Shown: piece by piece, positions 44,087 through 52,693 of the stretch
Position numbering within the stretch: the first letter of the stretch is position 1
Layout of the letters: each line of letters begins with the position of its first letter
Assembly (NCBI RefSeq): GCF_900107155.1
Contig: NZ_FNOX01000018.1
Coordinates: 1-64,000, forward strand
Reading direction: 5' to 3'
Length of the DNA: 64,000 bases
Origin: Pseudomonas salomonii
GTDB lineage: Bacteria; Pseudomonadota; Gammaproteobacteria; Pseudomonadales; Pseudomonadaceae
Notes under the pieces: model-generated
Seen by the model: only the letters and a program-made list of their open reading frames with translations
The model's database searches: none
What the model was told of the DNA's origin: nothing
Position numbers and translations under genes: made by a program

Positions 44087-44170
44087 AAGCGCAGCTCCTG
44101 GTGGGCGACGGTCGCCTGGGGAGCAGAAAGTAGGCATAGCCCGAGCAAAACTTTAAATACTATAAATTCA

Positions 44171-44194
44171 CAATTTAATAGCTTTTTGGACTAT
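44171..44194 (-). promoter_or_regulatory. Candidate sulfur-starvation element upstream of atsR
   Basis: Minus strand ATAGTC, CAAAA, AGCTATTAAATT. It closely follows the copy at 37149 over the left and middle parts. It begins 108 bp upstream of the atsR ATG. Confidence 0.45.
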
Positions 44195-44243
44195 GCGAGC
44201 TAAAACGCTGGCTCCAGCGGCGTATGCATAAACAGCATCAAAA

Positions 44244-44267
44244 ATATTCTTCGAATGCATTGGATGC
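44244..44267 (+). promoter_or_regulatory. Candidate sulfur-starvation element upstream of atsB
   Basis: ATATTC, five bases, ATGCATTGG; identical in the hexamer to the copies at 377, 3859 and 37149. It begins 122 bp before the atsB ATG. The right block is shared with the TonB-receptor copy. Confidence 0.4.
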
Positions 44268-44365
44268 GTGCCGGGCAGAGGCTTTAAATGATTTTTCTTA
44301 TCTCACAATCATCTTGATTCCATTTTTATAAGATCGAAATCACATAACGCCGACGGAGGTCAGCC

Positions 44366-45952
44366 ATGGCCCGCACTTCACAGTTGAGCCTGCCGCTTTC
44401 AGCCTCCATGCCGCGCTGGCCCTTGCTCGGTGAGCGTCTGCTGCCCTGGCTGTTGCCGCTGGCGCTGTTTGCGCTGTGGTGGTTGGCCAGCCGTCATCAG
44501 TGGATGAGCGAACAAATTTTGCCCGCGCCGTCGCTGGTGTGGAGCAGTGCTGTGGAACTGGCCGGCGGTGAGTTATGGAGCAACCTGGCGATCAGCTTGC
44601 AGCGTTTGTTCTGGGGGCTGCTGGCCGGTATCGGCGCGGGGGCCGTATTGGGTGCGCTATTGGGTTTCAGCGCTCGCGCCGAACGCCTGGTATTCCCCAC
44701 GTTCAGCGCGTTATCACAAGTGCCGACCCTGGCCTGGATCCCGTTGTTCATGGTGTTTTTCGGCATCGGCGAAACCTTGAAACTGGTGGTGCTGGTGAAG
44801 GCGATTGTGGTGCCCGTCACCCTGCACACACTGGTCGGCGTGCGTGACGCGCAACCCACTCTGCGTGAAGCCGCCCGCGTACTGCGCCTGCCTACCCATC
44901 TGCTGATTCGTCGGTTGATACTGCCCGCTGCATTGCCGGCCTTCATGGCCGGTGTGCGCCTGGCGCTGGCGGCGGGCTGGACCTCGTTGCTGGCCGTGGA
45001 GCTGCTGGCGTCCAGCGAAGGCATCGGCTACCTGATGGTTTGGGCGCGCCAGTTGTTCATGCTCGATAGTGTCTTCGTGTGCATCGTGGTCATCGGGGTG
45101 CTGGGCGTGGTGATGGATCGCGGCATCGGCTGGCTGGACCGCAAATGGGTGCACTGGCCGCACCCGGCCACTGCGCAGATTCGCCGCGGCCCGCGTTATG
45201 AGGGGTGGCAACGCCTGCAACCGTGGTTGTTGCCGCTGCTGTTGCTAGCGTTGTGGCAGCTGGCGACGGATCAGGCTTGGGTAGACCCGAATATTCTGGT
45301 CAGCCCATGGGCCGTGCTGCAAACCACCGCCGCCGGCGTGCTGGATGGCAGCCTGTCCGGCGCCTTGGGCAAAAGTCTCGGCCGCACGCTGGGAGGCTTG
45401 TTGCTCGGCGGCAGCCTGGGGTTTGCCATGGGTTTGTGGCTGGGTTTGTCGCGACGCAGCGAGCGAGTGCTCGGGCCCACCCTGGCCGCACTGCGCCAGA
45501 TCGCAATTTTCGCCTGGGTGCCATTACTCACCGCCTGGTTCGGCCTGGGTGAATTGGCCAAGTGGGTGTTTATCGCCCTGGCGGCGTTTTTTCCGCTGTT
45601 TATCGCCACCCAGCGCAGCGTGTTGAACCTGTCGCCACAGCTGCGCGAAGCCGCGCACGTGCTGCGCCTGAATCTGTTCCAGCGCCTGCGCCGCCTGGTG
45701 CTGCCGGGCGCGGCGGCGGGGATCTTCGCCGGCCTGCGCCTGAGCCTGATCTATGCCTGGCTGGGCACCATCGGCGCGGAATATTTCATGCCGTCCAATG
45801 GCGGCATCGGCAGCCTGATGATCGGCGCCCAACAGCTGCTGCGCATGGACCTGATCATGGGCGGCATGTTGCTGGTCGGCCTCACCGGCGCCACGCTCAA
45901 CCTTATCGGCCAACGCATCGAAACCCGCGCCACGCGCTGGAGACACGCATGA
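44366..45952 (+). CDS. atsB: Sulfate-ester ABC transporter permease, fused double domain (AtsB-like)
   Basis: A 528-residue inner-membrane protein made of two complete BPD_transp_1 permease domains in tandem, about residues 25-260 and 285-528. Each half has its own EAA loop: REAARVLRLPTHLLIRRLILP and REAAHVLRLNLFQRLRRLVLP. The usual SsuC-type permease is a homodimer of about 260 residues, so one AtsB chain probably replaces the dimer. GGAGG precedes the ATG. The stop overlaps the ATPase start (ATGA). AtsB of P. putida is the expected orthologue. Confidence 0.85.
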   Translation: MARTSQLSLPLSASMPRWPLLGERLLPWLLPLALFALWWLASRHQWMSEQILPAPSLVWSSAVELAGGELWSNLAISLQRLFWGLLAGIGAGAVLGALLGFSARAERLVFPTFSALSQVPTLAWIPLFMVFFGIGETLKLVVLVKAIVVPVTLHTLVGVRDAQPTLREAARVLRLPTHLLIRRLILPAALPAFMAGVRLALAAGWTSLLAVELLASSEGIGYLMVWARQLFMLDSVFVCIVVIGVLGVVMDRGIGWLDRKWVHWPHPATAQIRRGPRYEGWQRLQPWLLPLLLLALWQLATDQAWVDPNILVSPWAVLQTTAAGVLDGSLSGALGKSLGRTLGGLLLGGSLGFAMGLWLGLSRRSERVLGPTLAALRQIAIFAWVPLLTAWFGLGELAKWVFIALAAFFPLFIATQRSVLNLSPQLREAAHVLRLNLFQRLRRLVLPGAAAGIFAGLRLSLIYAWLGTIGAEYFMPSNGGIGSLMIGAQQLLRMDLIMGGMLLVGLTGATLNLIGQRIETRATRWRHA

Positions 45953-46764
45953 ACGCACCTATCGTCAGCTTCAACCATGTGGGCAAGACCTTTGACGTCG
46001 ACGGCTTTGAGCTGGAGGCGATTCGCGAATTCAACCTGGACATTGCCGAAGGCGAGTTTTTGGCGATTGTGGGTTCCAGCGGCTGCGGAAAATCCACCCT
46101 GCTGCGCCTGCTGGTGGGGCTGGATACGCAGTTTCGTGGCGAGATCCGGGTGGATGGCAAAGCTGTCAGCGGCATCGGCGGCGAGCGGGGCATCGTGTTC
46201 CAGGAGCATCGTTTGTTCCCCTGGCTGACCGTCGCAGAAAACATCGGCCTGGGCCTGGTCAACGAGCCGTTGAGCGAGGCCGAGCGCAACCGGCGCATCG
46301 GTGACTTTATCGAATTGGTGGGCCTTACCGACTTTACCCGCGCTTACCCGCATCAGCTGTCCGGCGGCATGGCGCAACGTGTGGCTATCGCCCGAGGTCT
46401 GGTGGCCAGCCCGCGCATTCTGTTGCTCGACGAGCCGTTCGGCGCCCTCGATGCGTTGACCCGCCAGCAGATGCAGGACGAGCTATTGGCGATCCGCGCC
46501 CGCGCTCAAATCACCACGGTGCTGGTGACCCACGATGTGGAAGAAGCGATCTTCCTCGCCGACCGCGTGGTGGTGATGGAGCCGCGACCCGGGCGGATCA
46601 AGCAGGTGGTGGACATCGCCCTGCCCCATCCGCGCCAGCGCAGCAGCTTCGAGTTCCACCAACTGCGCGAAGAGCTGCTGCATGAGCTGATCAGCGACGA
46701 CCACTATCAGCCGCCGTTGCGCGAACAGATTCGCGACCTGCCGCTGGCGTTTATTGCTTGCTGA
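45949..46764 (+). CDS. atsC: Sulfate-ester/sulfonate ABC transporter ATP-binding protein (AtsC-like)
   Basis: ATG at 45949 overlaps the atsB stop and gives 271 residues; the long open frame upstream is only atsB out of frame. An SsuB/TauB-type ATPase: Walker A GSSGCGKST, Q-loop FQEHRLFPWLTV, signature LSGGMAQR, Walker [14 protein letters not shown]-loop VTHDVEEA. It powers the AtsR-AtsB importer. Its last 14 bases overlap the convergent desaturase gene. Confidence 0.88.
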   Translation: MNAPIVSFNHVGKTFDVDGFELEAIREFNLDIAEGEFLAIVGSSGCGKSTLLRLLVGLDTQFRGEIRVDGKAVSGIGGERGIVFQEHRLFPWLTVAENIGLGLVNEPLSEAERNRRIGDFIELVGLTDFTRAYPHQLSGGMAQRVAIARGLVASPRILLLDEPFGALDALTRQQMQDELLAIRARAQITTVLVTHDVEEAIFLADRVVVMEPRPGRIKQVVDIALPHPRQRSSFEFHQLREELLHELISDDHYQPPLREQIRDLPLAFIAC

Positions 46765-47821
46765 ACGCCAGTTCGGCGTCCGGCCGTTCCTGGCGTTCAA
46801 GCCGGTTGGCGCGGGTAAACGTACCGATATCATTGAAGCGCACGCCCATCTCGCGCATCACCGGGTGGGCGACCTTGGCGGTCATCTGGCGGATGTAGAA
46901 CGGCTCCTTCACCACAAAATGGTGGATGCCGTGAGTGCTGCCGAAGTTGAAGCAGAACGCCTGCAACGGCCACATCCACCACGGGTTGAGCACCTGGGTT
47001 TGCTGGATCACGTTGCCCAGTTCCACATCACCGTAATAGTGCATGTTGGAACTGACAAAATGCAGGCAAAAGGTGCGCAGCACGTTAGGGCCGATGATCA
47101 CCACGGCGGCGATATCAATCACCTGCATCATCTGCAAGGTACCGGCGGACCACTGGATTGGCACGCCCATCAGGCTGGCGATGCCATTGGCGGCATGAAA
47201 GCCCAGGAACACATACCACGCGCCCCAATGCAGCAGCGCCAGCGGTGCGTAGACCAGCAGCGCGCGTTTGAGGATCTTGAGTTTGTGGCTCCAGGTTTTG
47301 GCCCGCAGCATGCGGATAAACGCCGACATCACGTTATCGCCCACCATCAGCAACCGCGCGAACCCCCACGGCTCGCCATTGGTAATGGCGCGCTCTTCCA
47401 TATCGGTTTCGGTGCCGGACACCTTGTGGTGGTTAAGGTGCAAATGCCGGCGTATCCACGGGTTGATGGTGCTCGGCCGCGCCAGCCACACCAGGCCCAT
47501 CATCAGGTTGTGCGGCACGCGTTGCTTGCGAAAATACATGCTGTGGATCAGGTCATGTTCCAGCTCGTGGGTCAGCGAAGCGAGGAAGGCATTGAGCAGC
47601 AGGCACGCCCACCAAGCCATATGGCCGGTGATGTAGAGCGCCGCCGAGCCGAGCATGCCGAGCAAGGCAAAGGCCAGGATACCCGCGCCCAACGCGTCCT
47701 GATGCAATAGCCAGGGGTGCTGTTGGCGCAACCGCACGCCTTCGGCGAGCACCACTTCGCGGATTTTTGCCGAGCGCTGTTGCGCGTTCATCTGTTGGGG
47801 ACTTGCAGAAGTACCGTCCAT
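46751..47821 (-). CDS. Membrane fatty acid desaturase-family protein
   Basis: A 356-residue integral membrane di-iron enzyme of the fatty acid desaturase/hydroxylase superfamily. The three His clusters are intact: HELEHD (85-90), HLHLNHH (126-132) and HGIHH (297-301). Hydrophobic stretches lie at about 45-80, 190-215 and 230-255. It differs from the DesA protein at 57237. The group includes AlkB-like hydroxylases and carotenoid or sterol modifying enzymes, so the substrate is open. It is divergent from an AraC regulator that probably controls it. Confidence 0.8.
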   Translation of the reverse strand: MDGTSASPQQMNAQQRSAKIREVVLAEGVRLRQQHPWLLHQDALGAGILAFALLGMLGSAALYITGHMAWWACLLLNAFLASLTHELEHDLIHSMYFRKQRVPHNLMMGLVWLARPSTINPWIRRHLHLNHHKVSGTETDMEERAITNGEPWGFARLLMVGDNVMSAFIRMLRAKTWSHKLKILKRALLVYAPLALLHWGAWYVFLGFHAANGIASLMGVPIQWSAGTLQMMQVIDIAAVVIIGPNVLRTFCLHFVSSNMHYYGDVELGNVIQQTQVLNPWWMWPLQAFCFNFGSTHGIHHFVVKEPFYIRQMTAKVAHPVMREMGVRFNDIGTFTRANRLERQERPDAELAFSKQ

Positions 47822-47922
47822 GCTCCCATCCTCTTGTTAAGTGATACGTCCATCCTGCCCTACGCGATCGGGCGGGACGCTAGCCCCGGACGCCAACCTG
47901 TTGACCGCAAGCGCCAATCACC

Positions 47923-48927
47923 ATGACTGAACCCACCTCCCTCGCCAGCTGGACCCGCGCCCTGCGCAAGCAGCTCGACGCCCTGAACCTGGACAGCGCC
48001 GCGCTGTGCATCGAGGCCGGGCTCGACCCGCAGCAGATGGACGACCCCAATGCGCGTTACCCGCTGTCGGCCACCACGCGCCTGTGGGCGCTGGCAGTGC
48101 AGGCCAGCGGCGACCCGGCGATCGGCTTGCGCGTGTCGCGGTTTGTGAGCCCGACCACCTTCCATGCGCTGGGTTATGCACTGGTGGCCAGCGGCAGCCT
48201 GCGTGAGGTGTTCGAGCGCATCGTGCGGTATCACCAGGTGGTCAGCGATGCCCTGACCCTGGAGCTTAGCGGAGATGGCGAGCGTTACCGCTTTCGTCTG
48301 CTGCAACCTGCGGACAGTCCGGCACCCGCGCTGGAAGCGATTGATGCGTTTGCAGCGATCTATGTGCGCACCTGCCGTAATCGCCTGGGCCGTGACTACG
48401 CGCCGTTGGCGGTGTACCTGCGGCGGCCGGAACCGGCGGATCCAAAACCCTGGCACACGGTATTTCGCGCACCGGTGTTTTTCGATGCCGAGGAAGACCG
48501 CCTTGAATTTTCCGCCCAGGACTTCGACAGCCACCTGGACGACGCCAACCCGGAGTTGGCCGAGCACAATGAAACCGTACTCAAGCGCACCCTGGCCCAA
48601 CTGCAACCGCTGACGTGGGAGCGCAAGGTGCGCGCGGCCATCGAGGCCCAACTGCCCGAGGGTGAGCCGAGCGCCGAGCGCATCGCCCAGGCGTTGCACC
48701 TGAGCCTGCGCAGCCTGCAGCGGCATCTGGCGGATGAAGGCTGTCGGTTTGATGCGTTGCTCAACGAGTGCCGCGAGAACCTGGCACTGCTGCACTTGCG
48801 CGATCCGCACTGCTCATTGGCCGAGATCGGTTATTTGCTTGGGTTTGCCGATACCAGCAGTTTCAGCCGCGCGTTCAAACGCTGGACGGGGATGACGCCG
48901 GGGCAGTTTCGCGATGGGTTGCGTTAG
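47923..48927 (+). CDS. AraC-family transcriptional regulator
   Basis: A 334-residue regulator of the OruR/ArgR-like AraC group: an N-terminal ligand-binding domain (about 15-205, SPTTFHALGYALVASGSL) and a C-terminal double HTH (about 245-330, AQALHLSLRSLQRHLADEGCRF and LGFADTSSFSRAFKRWTGMTPGQF). It is divergent from the desaturase gene (about 100 bp), the usual arrangement for a regulator and its target. Ligand possibly a fatty acid or lipid, by inference. Confidence 0.88.
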   Translation: MTEPTSLASWTRALRKQLDALNLDSAALCIEAGLDPQQMDDPNARYPLSATTRLWALAVQASGDPAIGLRVSRFVSPTTFHALGYALVASGSLREVFERIVRYHQVVSDALTLELSGDGERYRFRLLQPADSPAPALEAIDAFAAIYVRTCRNRLGRDYAPLAVYLRRPEPADPKPWHTVFRAPVFFDAEEDRLEFSAQDFDSHLDDANPELAEHNETVLKRTLAQLQPLTWERKVRAAIEAQLPEGEPSAERIAQALHLSLRSLQRHLADEGCRFDALLNECRENLALLHLRDPHCSLAEIGYLLGFADTSSFSRAFKRWTGMTPGQFRDGLR

Positions 48928-48939
48928 GTCGGGCCTCAT

Positions 48940-49000
48940 CGCAGGCAAGCCAGCTCCCACAGGGGAATGCATTCCAACTGTGGGAGCTGGCTTGCCTGCG
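48940..49000. repeat. REP doublet (family 1), tight inverted pair
   Basis: CGCAGGCAAGCCAGCTCCCA and its inverted copy around GGAATGCATTCC, like the pair at 42992. It sits between convergent genes and may act as a bidirectional terminator. Confidence 0.85.
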
Positions 49001-49011
49001 AGAGCGGTGGC

Positions 49012-49371
49012 TCAGCGACCACGCCGCAAGAGTTTTTTCACCCGCGCGACAAGCACCTTGGCATCAAACGGCTTGAGCAAATAATCATCCTCATGCAGTT
49101 CCAACCCACGCAAGCGGTCTTCAATCCCGCCCGGTGTGGTCAGGAACAACATCGGCGTCTCACCCTTCAACCGGATCGCCTGCTGCAACTTCCAGGCATT
49201 CAGGCCCGGCAGCATCACATCCAGGATCACCAGGTCGTACTCAGTGCTTTCAACCAGGCGCAACGCCGCCATGCCATTGGCCGCGACTTCGACGCTGTAA
49301 CTGGCCTCGTTCAAGCCCTGGGCCATCCGCTGTGCCTCTTCGGATTCATGTTCCACTAACAGCACGCGCAT
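49012..49371 (-). CDS. Stand-alone response-regulator receiver domain
   Basis: A 119-residue single receiver domain of OmpR type without a DNA-binding domain. The phospho-acceptor is Asp51 (ILDVMLPG), the switch Thr is in FLTT (78-79) and Lys100 is in LLKPF. The acidic pair at the N-terminus is VEHESE: the position normally Asp (Asp13 in CheY) is His8, which should alter metal binding. It ends in VKKLLRRGR, exactly where the winged-helix linker of CopR-type regulators begins. Either a truncated regulator or a dedicated phospho-relay/sink protein. No kinase gene is adjacent. Confidence 0.8.
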   Translation of the reverse strand: MRVLLVEHESEEAQRMAQGLNEASYSVEVAANGMAALRLVESTEYDLVILDVMLPGLNAWKLQQAIRLKGETPMLFLTTPGGIEDRLRGLELHEDDYLLKPFDAKVLVARVKKLLRRGR

Positions 49372-49409
49372 AACACACCTCGATTAATCAGGCTTGCAGG
49401 CTAACACCC

Positions 49410-50096
49410 TCAGGTGTGCGCCGCCTCACGCAGTCGCCGGGCATCGAGGATTTCGATCTCGCCGTAACCCAGGCGCACGATGCCTTGGGCCTGCAGGTCC
49501 TTGAGCAAGGCGTTGGTGGTCTGGCGTGACAAGCTCAACATGGCGGCCAGGTCTTCCTGGGGCAGTTGCAGCACGCTTTTTGAAGACTCGGCCTCGCCGT
49601 AACCCTCGACGATCATCAACAACCGATGCGCCAGGCGCACCGAGGCCGGCATCAGGCTCAGTTGCTCGATATTGATAAAACTCAGGCGCAGCTTCTGGCT
49701 CATCAATAACGCCAGATCACGCCAGTACTGCGGGCTTTCATTGAGGATGTTCAGCAGCGCCTGTTGCGGCACCTGCAGCAGCGTGCACGGGCCGACTGCG
49801 CAGGCGTCGTGGGTGCGGGGCAGGCCATCGAACAGGCAAATTTCACCCAGCCAAAACGGTGATTCCACCAGGCTCAACAGGGCTTCCTTGCCGTGCTCAT
49901 TCACCGCGTTGATGCGCAAGGCGCCGTCGAGCACCGCGTACAGGCCACAGGGCGGGTCGCCACGCTTGAACAGGTATTGCCCGGCCGCCAGCTGCCGCTG
50001 CCGGGCGTGGGCCAGCAGGCTATGCTGAAAGGGCGCGGGCAAGTGGCTGAACCAATGCCCGTTGGCCAAGCGAGTACGCCATTTCTCTGTGTCCAT
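49410..50096 (-). CDS. Crp/Fnr-family transcriptional regulator
   Basis: ATG at 50096 (MDTEKW) with GGAG 5 bp upstream gives 228 residues. The cyclic-nucleotide-type sensor domain is at about 20-135 (YLFKRGDPPCGLYAVLDGALRI, GEICLFDGLPRTHDA). A dimerisation helix follows, then an HTH_Crp (about 150-215) with LPQEDLAAMLSLSRQTTNALLKDLQAQGIV. It lacks the Cys set of Fnr, so it is not an iron-sulfur oxygen sensor. Target genes unknown; divergent from the Mpo1-like gene. Confidence 0.85.
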   Translation of the reverse strand: MDTEKWRTRLANGHWFSHLPAPFQHSLLAHARQRQLAAGQYLFKRGDPPCGLYAVLDGALRINAVNEHGKEALLSLVESPFWLGEICLFDGLPRTHDACAVGPCTLLQVPQQALLNILNESPQYWRDLALLMSQKLRLSFINIEQLSLMPASVRLAHRLLMIVEGYGEAESSKSVLQLPQEDLAAMLSLSRQTTNALLKDLQAQGIVRLGYGEIEILDARRLREAAHT

Positions 50097-50179
50097 GAGC
50101 ACTCCGAAGATTGTCGCCCAGTTGACAGTCAATCCCAGGCTGGCAGGGCATGATCAAGCATCCTACAGGAGGAACAACA

Positions 50180-50770
50180 ATGAAAAGCCTCGTCGACCAC
50201 CTCAGCCAATACGCCGCCTACCACCGCGACCCGCGCAATATCGCCAGCCACTTTATCGGCATTCCGCTGATCGTCGTCGCCGTGGCGGTGCTGTTGTCGC
50301 GCCCCGAATGGGCCGTCGGCAGCCTGTGGATATCTCCGGCGGTGGTGCTCGCGTTGTTGTCGGCGTGGTTTTACCTGCGCCTGGAACTGGCGTTGGGCGT
50401 GCTGATGACGGTACTGATGGGCTTGTCGGTGTGGGCCGGGCATGCGCTGGCGGCGCAGAGCACACTGGTGTGGCTGAGCAGCGGCATCGGCCTGTTTGTG
50501 GTGGGCTGGGTGATTCAGTTTGTCGGGCACTACTACGAAGGCAAGAAGCCAGCGTTTGTGGATGACGTGTCGGGGCTGATTGTGGGGCCGTTGTTTGTGG
50601 TGGCGGAGCTGGCGTTTTTGCTGGGGTTGCGGCATGAACTTAAAGAGCAGATTGAGGCGCGGTCCGGCCCGGTAGAACGCCGCGACCTTAAGTCGAGCCA
50701 GCTCCCACATGATCGTTCCCACGCTCTGCGTGGGAATGCAGCCCAGGACGCTCCGCGTCCCAAAGCGTGA
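50180..50770 (+). CDS. Mpo1-like (DUF962) membrane protein with REP-encoded tail
   Basis: ATG at 50180 has a perfect AGGAGG 7 bp upstream and gives 196 residues. The DUF962/Mpo1-like family (yeast Mpo1 is an Fe-dependent 2-hydroxy fatty acid dioxygenase) is shown by [20 protein letters not shown] with His15 and His24-type residues, and by [16 protein letters not shown]. Four hydrophobic segments are visible. The last 20 residues (from [10 protein letters not shown]) are encoded inside the family 2 REP element at 50711, so the natural C-terminus was extended by REP insertion. Role in this bacterium unknown. Confidence 0.8.
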   Translation: MKSLVDHLSQYAAYHRDPRNIASHFIGIPLIVVAVAVLLSRPEWAVGSLWISPAVVLALLSAWFYLRLELALGVLMTVLMGLSVWAGHALAAQSTLVWLSSGIGLFVVGWVIQFVGHYYEGKKPAFVDDVSGLIVGPLFVVAELAFLLGLRHELKEQIEARSGPVERRDLKSSQLPHDRSHALRGNAAQDAPRPKA

Positions 50771-50817
50771 CGCAGAGCGTCACAAGAGGCGTTCCCACGC
50801 AGAGCGTGGGAACGATC
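50711..50817. repeat. REP-type inverted repeat (family 2), overlaps CDS end
   Basis: Best-preserved copy of the family 2 element (arms GATCGTTCCCACGCTCTGCG and inverse). The first 60 bases are translated as the tail of the Mpo1-like protein. Confidence 0.85.
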
Positions 50818-50823
50818 GGAGGG

Positions 50824-51804
50824 TCAGGCTTTTTGCCAGACCTTGGGCTTGAAGAACAAGGTCTCGCCACGCGCCAAACCCGTCAGGCTGTCGTGGTCTT
50901 TGACCACTTCGGCCTCGATCAGCTCGCTTTGGCCTTCGACCTTCAGCGTTACCCGTGTGGTGGCGCCGAGTGGGCGAATATCGCGTACTTGCGCCGCGTG
51001 GTGGTCTTCCAGCTCATGGCGTGACAGCGACACTTCATGCGGGCGGAACAGCACGTGCTTGTCTTCGCCCAGGTGCAGACGGTTGGAATCACCGAGGAAG
51101 TGATAGACAAAATCGCTGGCCGGGTTTTCGTAGACTTCGCCCGGTGAGCCGATCTGCTCGATCACGCCCTTGTTCATCACCACGATACGGTCGGCGACTT
51201 CCATGGCCTCTTCCTGGTCGTGGGTCACGAACACCGAGGTGAGGTTGATGTCTTCGTGCAGGCGCGCCAGCCAGCGGCGCAGCTCTTTACGCACCTTGGC
51301 GTCGAGGGCGCCGAAGGGTTCGTCGAGCAGCAGCACTTTGGGTTCTACCGCCAGGGCGCGGGCCAGGGCGATACGCTGGCGCTGGCCGCCGGAGAGTTGT
51401 TCCGGGTAGCGATCCGACAGCCAATCAAGCTGCACCATGTTCAGCAACTCGTGAACCTTGACCGCAATCTGGCTTTCGCTCGGGCGCTGGTTTTTCGGCT
51501 TCATGCGCAGGCCGAAGGCAACGTTGTCGAACACGGTCATGTGGCGGAACAACGCGTAGTGCTGGAACACAAAGCCGACGTTGCGATCCCGCACGTCGTG
51601 GCCGGACACGTCTTCACCGTGGAACACGATGCTGCCGTCATCCGGGGTTTCAAGACCCGCGATGATGCGCAACAAGGTGGTCTTGCCGCAGCCGGACGGG
51701 CCCAGCAACGCCACCAGCTCGCCACTCTGGATGTCCAGATTGATGCTGTTCAGGGCCTTGAAGGCGTTGAAGTTCTTGCTGACATTACGGACTTCGATCG
51801 ACAT
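50824..51804 (-). CDS. cysA: Sulfate/thiosulfate ABC transporter ATP-binding protein CysA
   Basis: A 326-residue ATPase, last gene of the sulfate operon. Walker [10 protein letters not shown] near residue 35, signature LSGGQRQR, Walker [13 protein letters not shown] with [13 protein letters not shown]-loop [11 protein letters not shown]. The C-terminal TOBE-like region starts about residue 240 ([12 protein letters not shown]). It energises uptake through CysT/CysW. It starts 3 bp after the cysW stop. Confidence 0.95.
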   Translation of the reverse strand: MSIEVRNVSKNFNAFKALNSINLDIQSGELVALLGPSGCGKTTLLRIIAGLETPDDGSIVFHGEDVSGHDVRDRNVGFVFQHYALFRHMTVFDNVAFGLRMKPKNQRPSESQIAVKVHELLNMVQLDWLSDRYPEQLSGGQRQRIALARALAVEPKVLLLDEPFGALDAKVRKELRRWLARLHEDINLTSVFVTHDQEEAMEVADRIVVMNKGVIEQIGSPGEVYENPASDFVYHFLGDSNRLHLGEDKHVLFRPHEVSLSRHELEDHHAAQVRDIRPLGATTRVTLKVEGQSELIEAEVVKDHDSLTGLARGETLFFKPKVWQKA

Positions 51805-51807
51805 GAC

Positions 51808-52680
51808 TTATTCCTCACCGGCGCTGTTGCGCAGGCGGTTGATACGGTTCTCGCTCCACTGCTTGAGCAGCAGGATGAAGAGCGCCAGGATCAGCAACAG
51901 GCTCGCGACGGCAAACGCGGCGACATGGTTGTATTCGTTGTAGAGGATCTCGACGTGCAGCGGCAAGGTGTTGGTCACGCCGCGAATGTGGCCGGACACC
52001 ACCGACACCGCGCCGAACTCACCCATGGCCCGCGCGGTACACAGCACCACGCCGTAGATCAGGCCCCACTTGATGTTCGGCACGGTCACGTGCCAGAACA
52101 TCTGCCAGCCGTTCGCGCCCAGCAGGCGTGCGGCTTCTTCTTCCTGGGTGCCCTGCTCCTGCATCAGCGGGATCAGCTCACGAGCCACGAACGGCACCGT
52201 CACGAAGATGGTCGCCAGCACAATGCCCGGCAGGGCAAACACGATCTGGATGTCATGGTCTTGCAGCCACGGGCCGAAGAAGCCCTGGGCGCCGAACATC
52301 AGCACGTAGACCAGGCCCGCGATCACCGGCGACACCGAAAACGGCAGGTCGATCAACGTGACCAGAATGCTCTTGCCACGGAACGAGTACTTGCTCACAC
52401 ACCACGCGGCGCTGACGCCAAACACCAGGTTGAGCGGCACCGAGATCACCACGGCGATCACCGTGAGCTTGAGTGCCGACAGTGCGTCGGGTTCAAGGAT
52501 CGCGGTGAAGAACGCGCCGAGGCCGTTCTTCAAGCCCTGGGACACCACGATAAACAGCGGCAGCAGTAGAAACAGCGCGAACACCAGCCAGCCCAGTGTG
52601 ATCAGGATGCGCCGCGACACCGCGCTGCCACGACGGGCAGCGTTGGCCGAGGACGCGGCGGAAATAGACGATTGGGACAT
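51808..52680 (-). CDS. cysW: Sulfate ABC transporter permease CysW
   Basis: ATG at 52680 (MSQSSIS) has AAGGAGG 8 bp upstream and gives 290 residues; an earlier in-frame start at 52707 is less likely. Six hydrophobic helices. The EAA loop is [25 protein letters not shown] near residue 180. [23 protein letters not shown] is the helix 2 region of the family. It pairs with CysT. Confidence 0.93.
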   Translation of the reverse strand: MSQSSISAASSANAARRGSAVSRRILITLGWLVFALFLLLPLFIVVSQGLKNGLGAFFTAILEPDALSALKLTVIAVVISVPLNLVFGVSAAWCVSKYSFRGKSILVTLIDLPFSVSPVIAGLVYVLMFGAQGFFGPWLQDHDIQIVFALPGIVLATIFVTVPFVARELIPLMQEQGTQEEEAARLLGANGWQMFWHVTVPNIKWGLIYGVVLCTARAMGEFGAVSVVSGHIRGVTNTLPLHVEILYNEYNHVAAFAVASLLLILALFILLLKQWSENRINRLRNSAGEE

Positions 52681-52693
52681 GTTCCGCGCCTCC

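Noticed and set aside
45562-45948. N-terminal extension of AtsC
   Set aside because: It is atsB read in another frame; the family N-terminus begins at ATG 45949.
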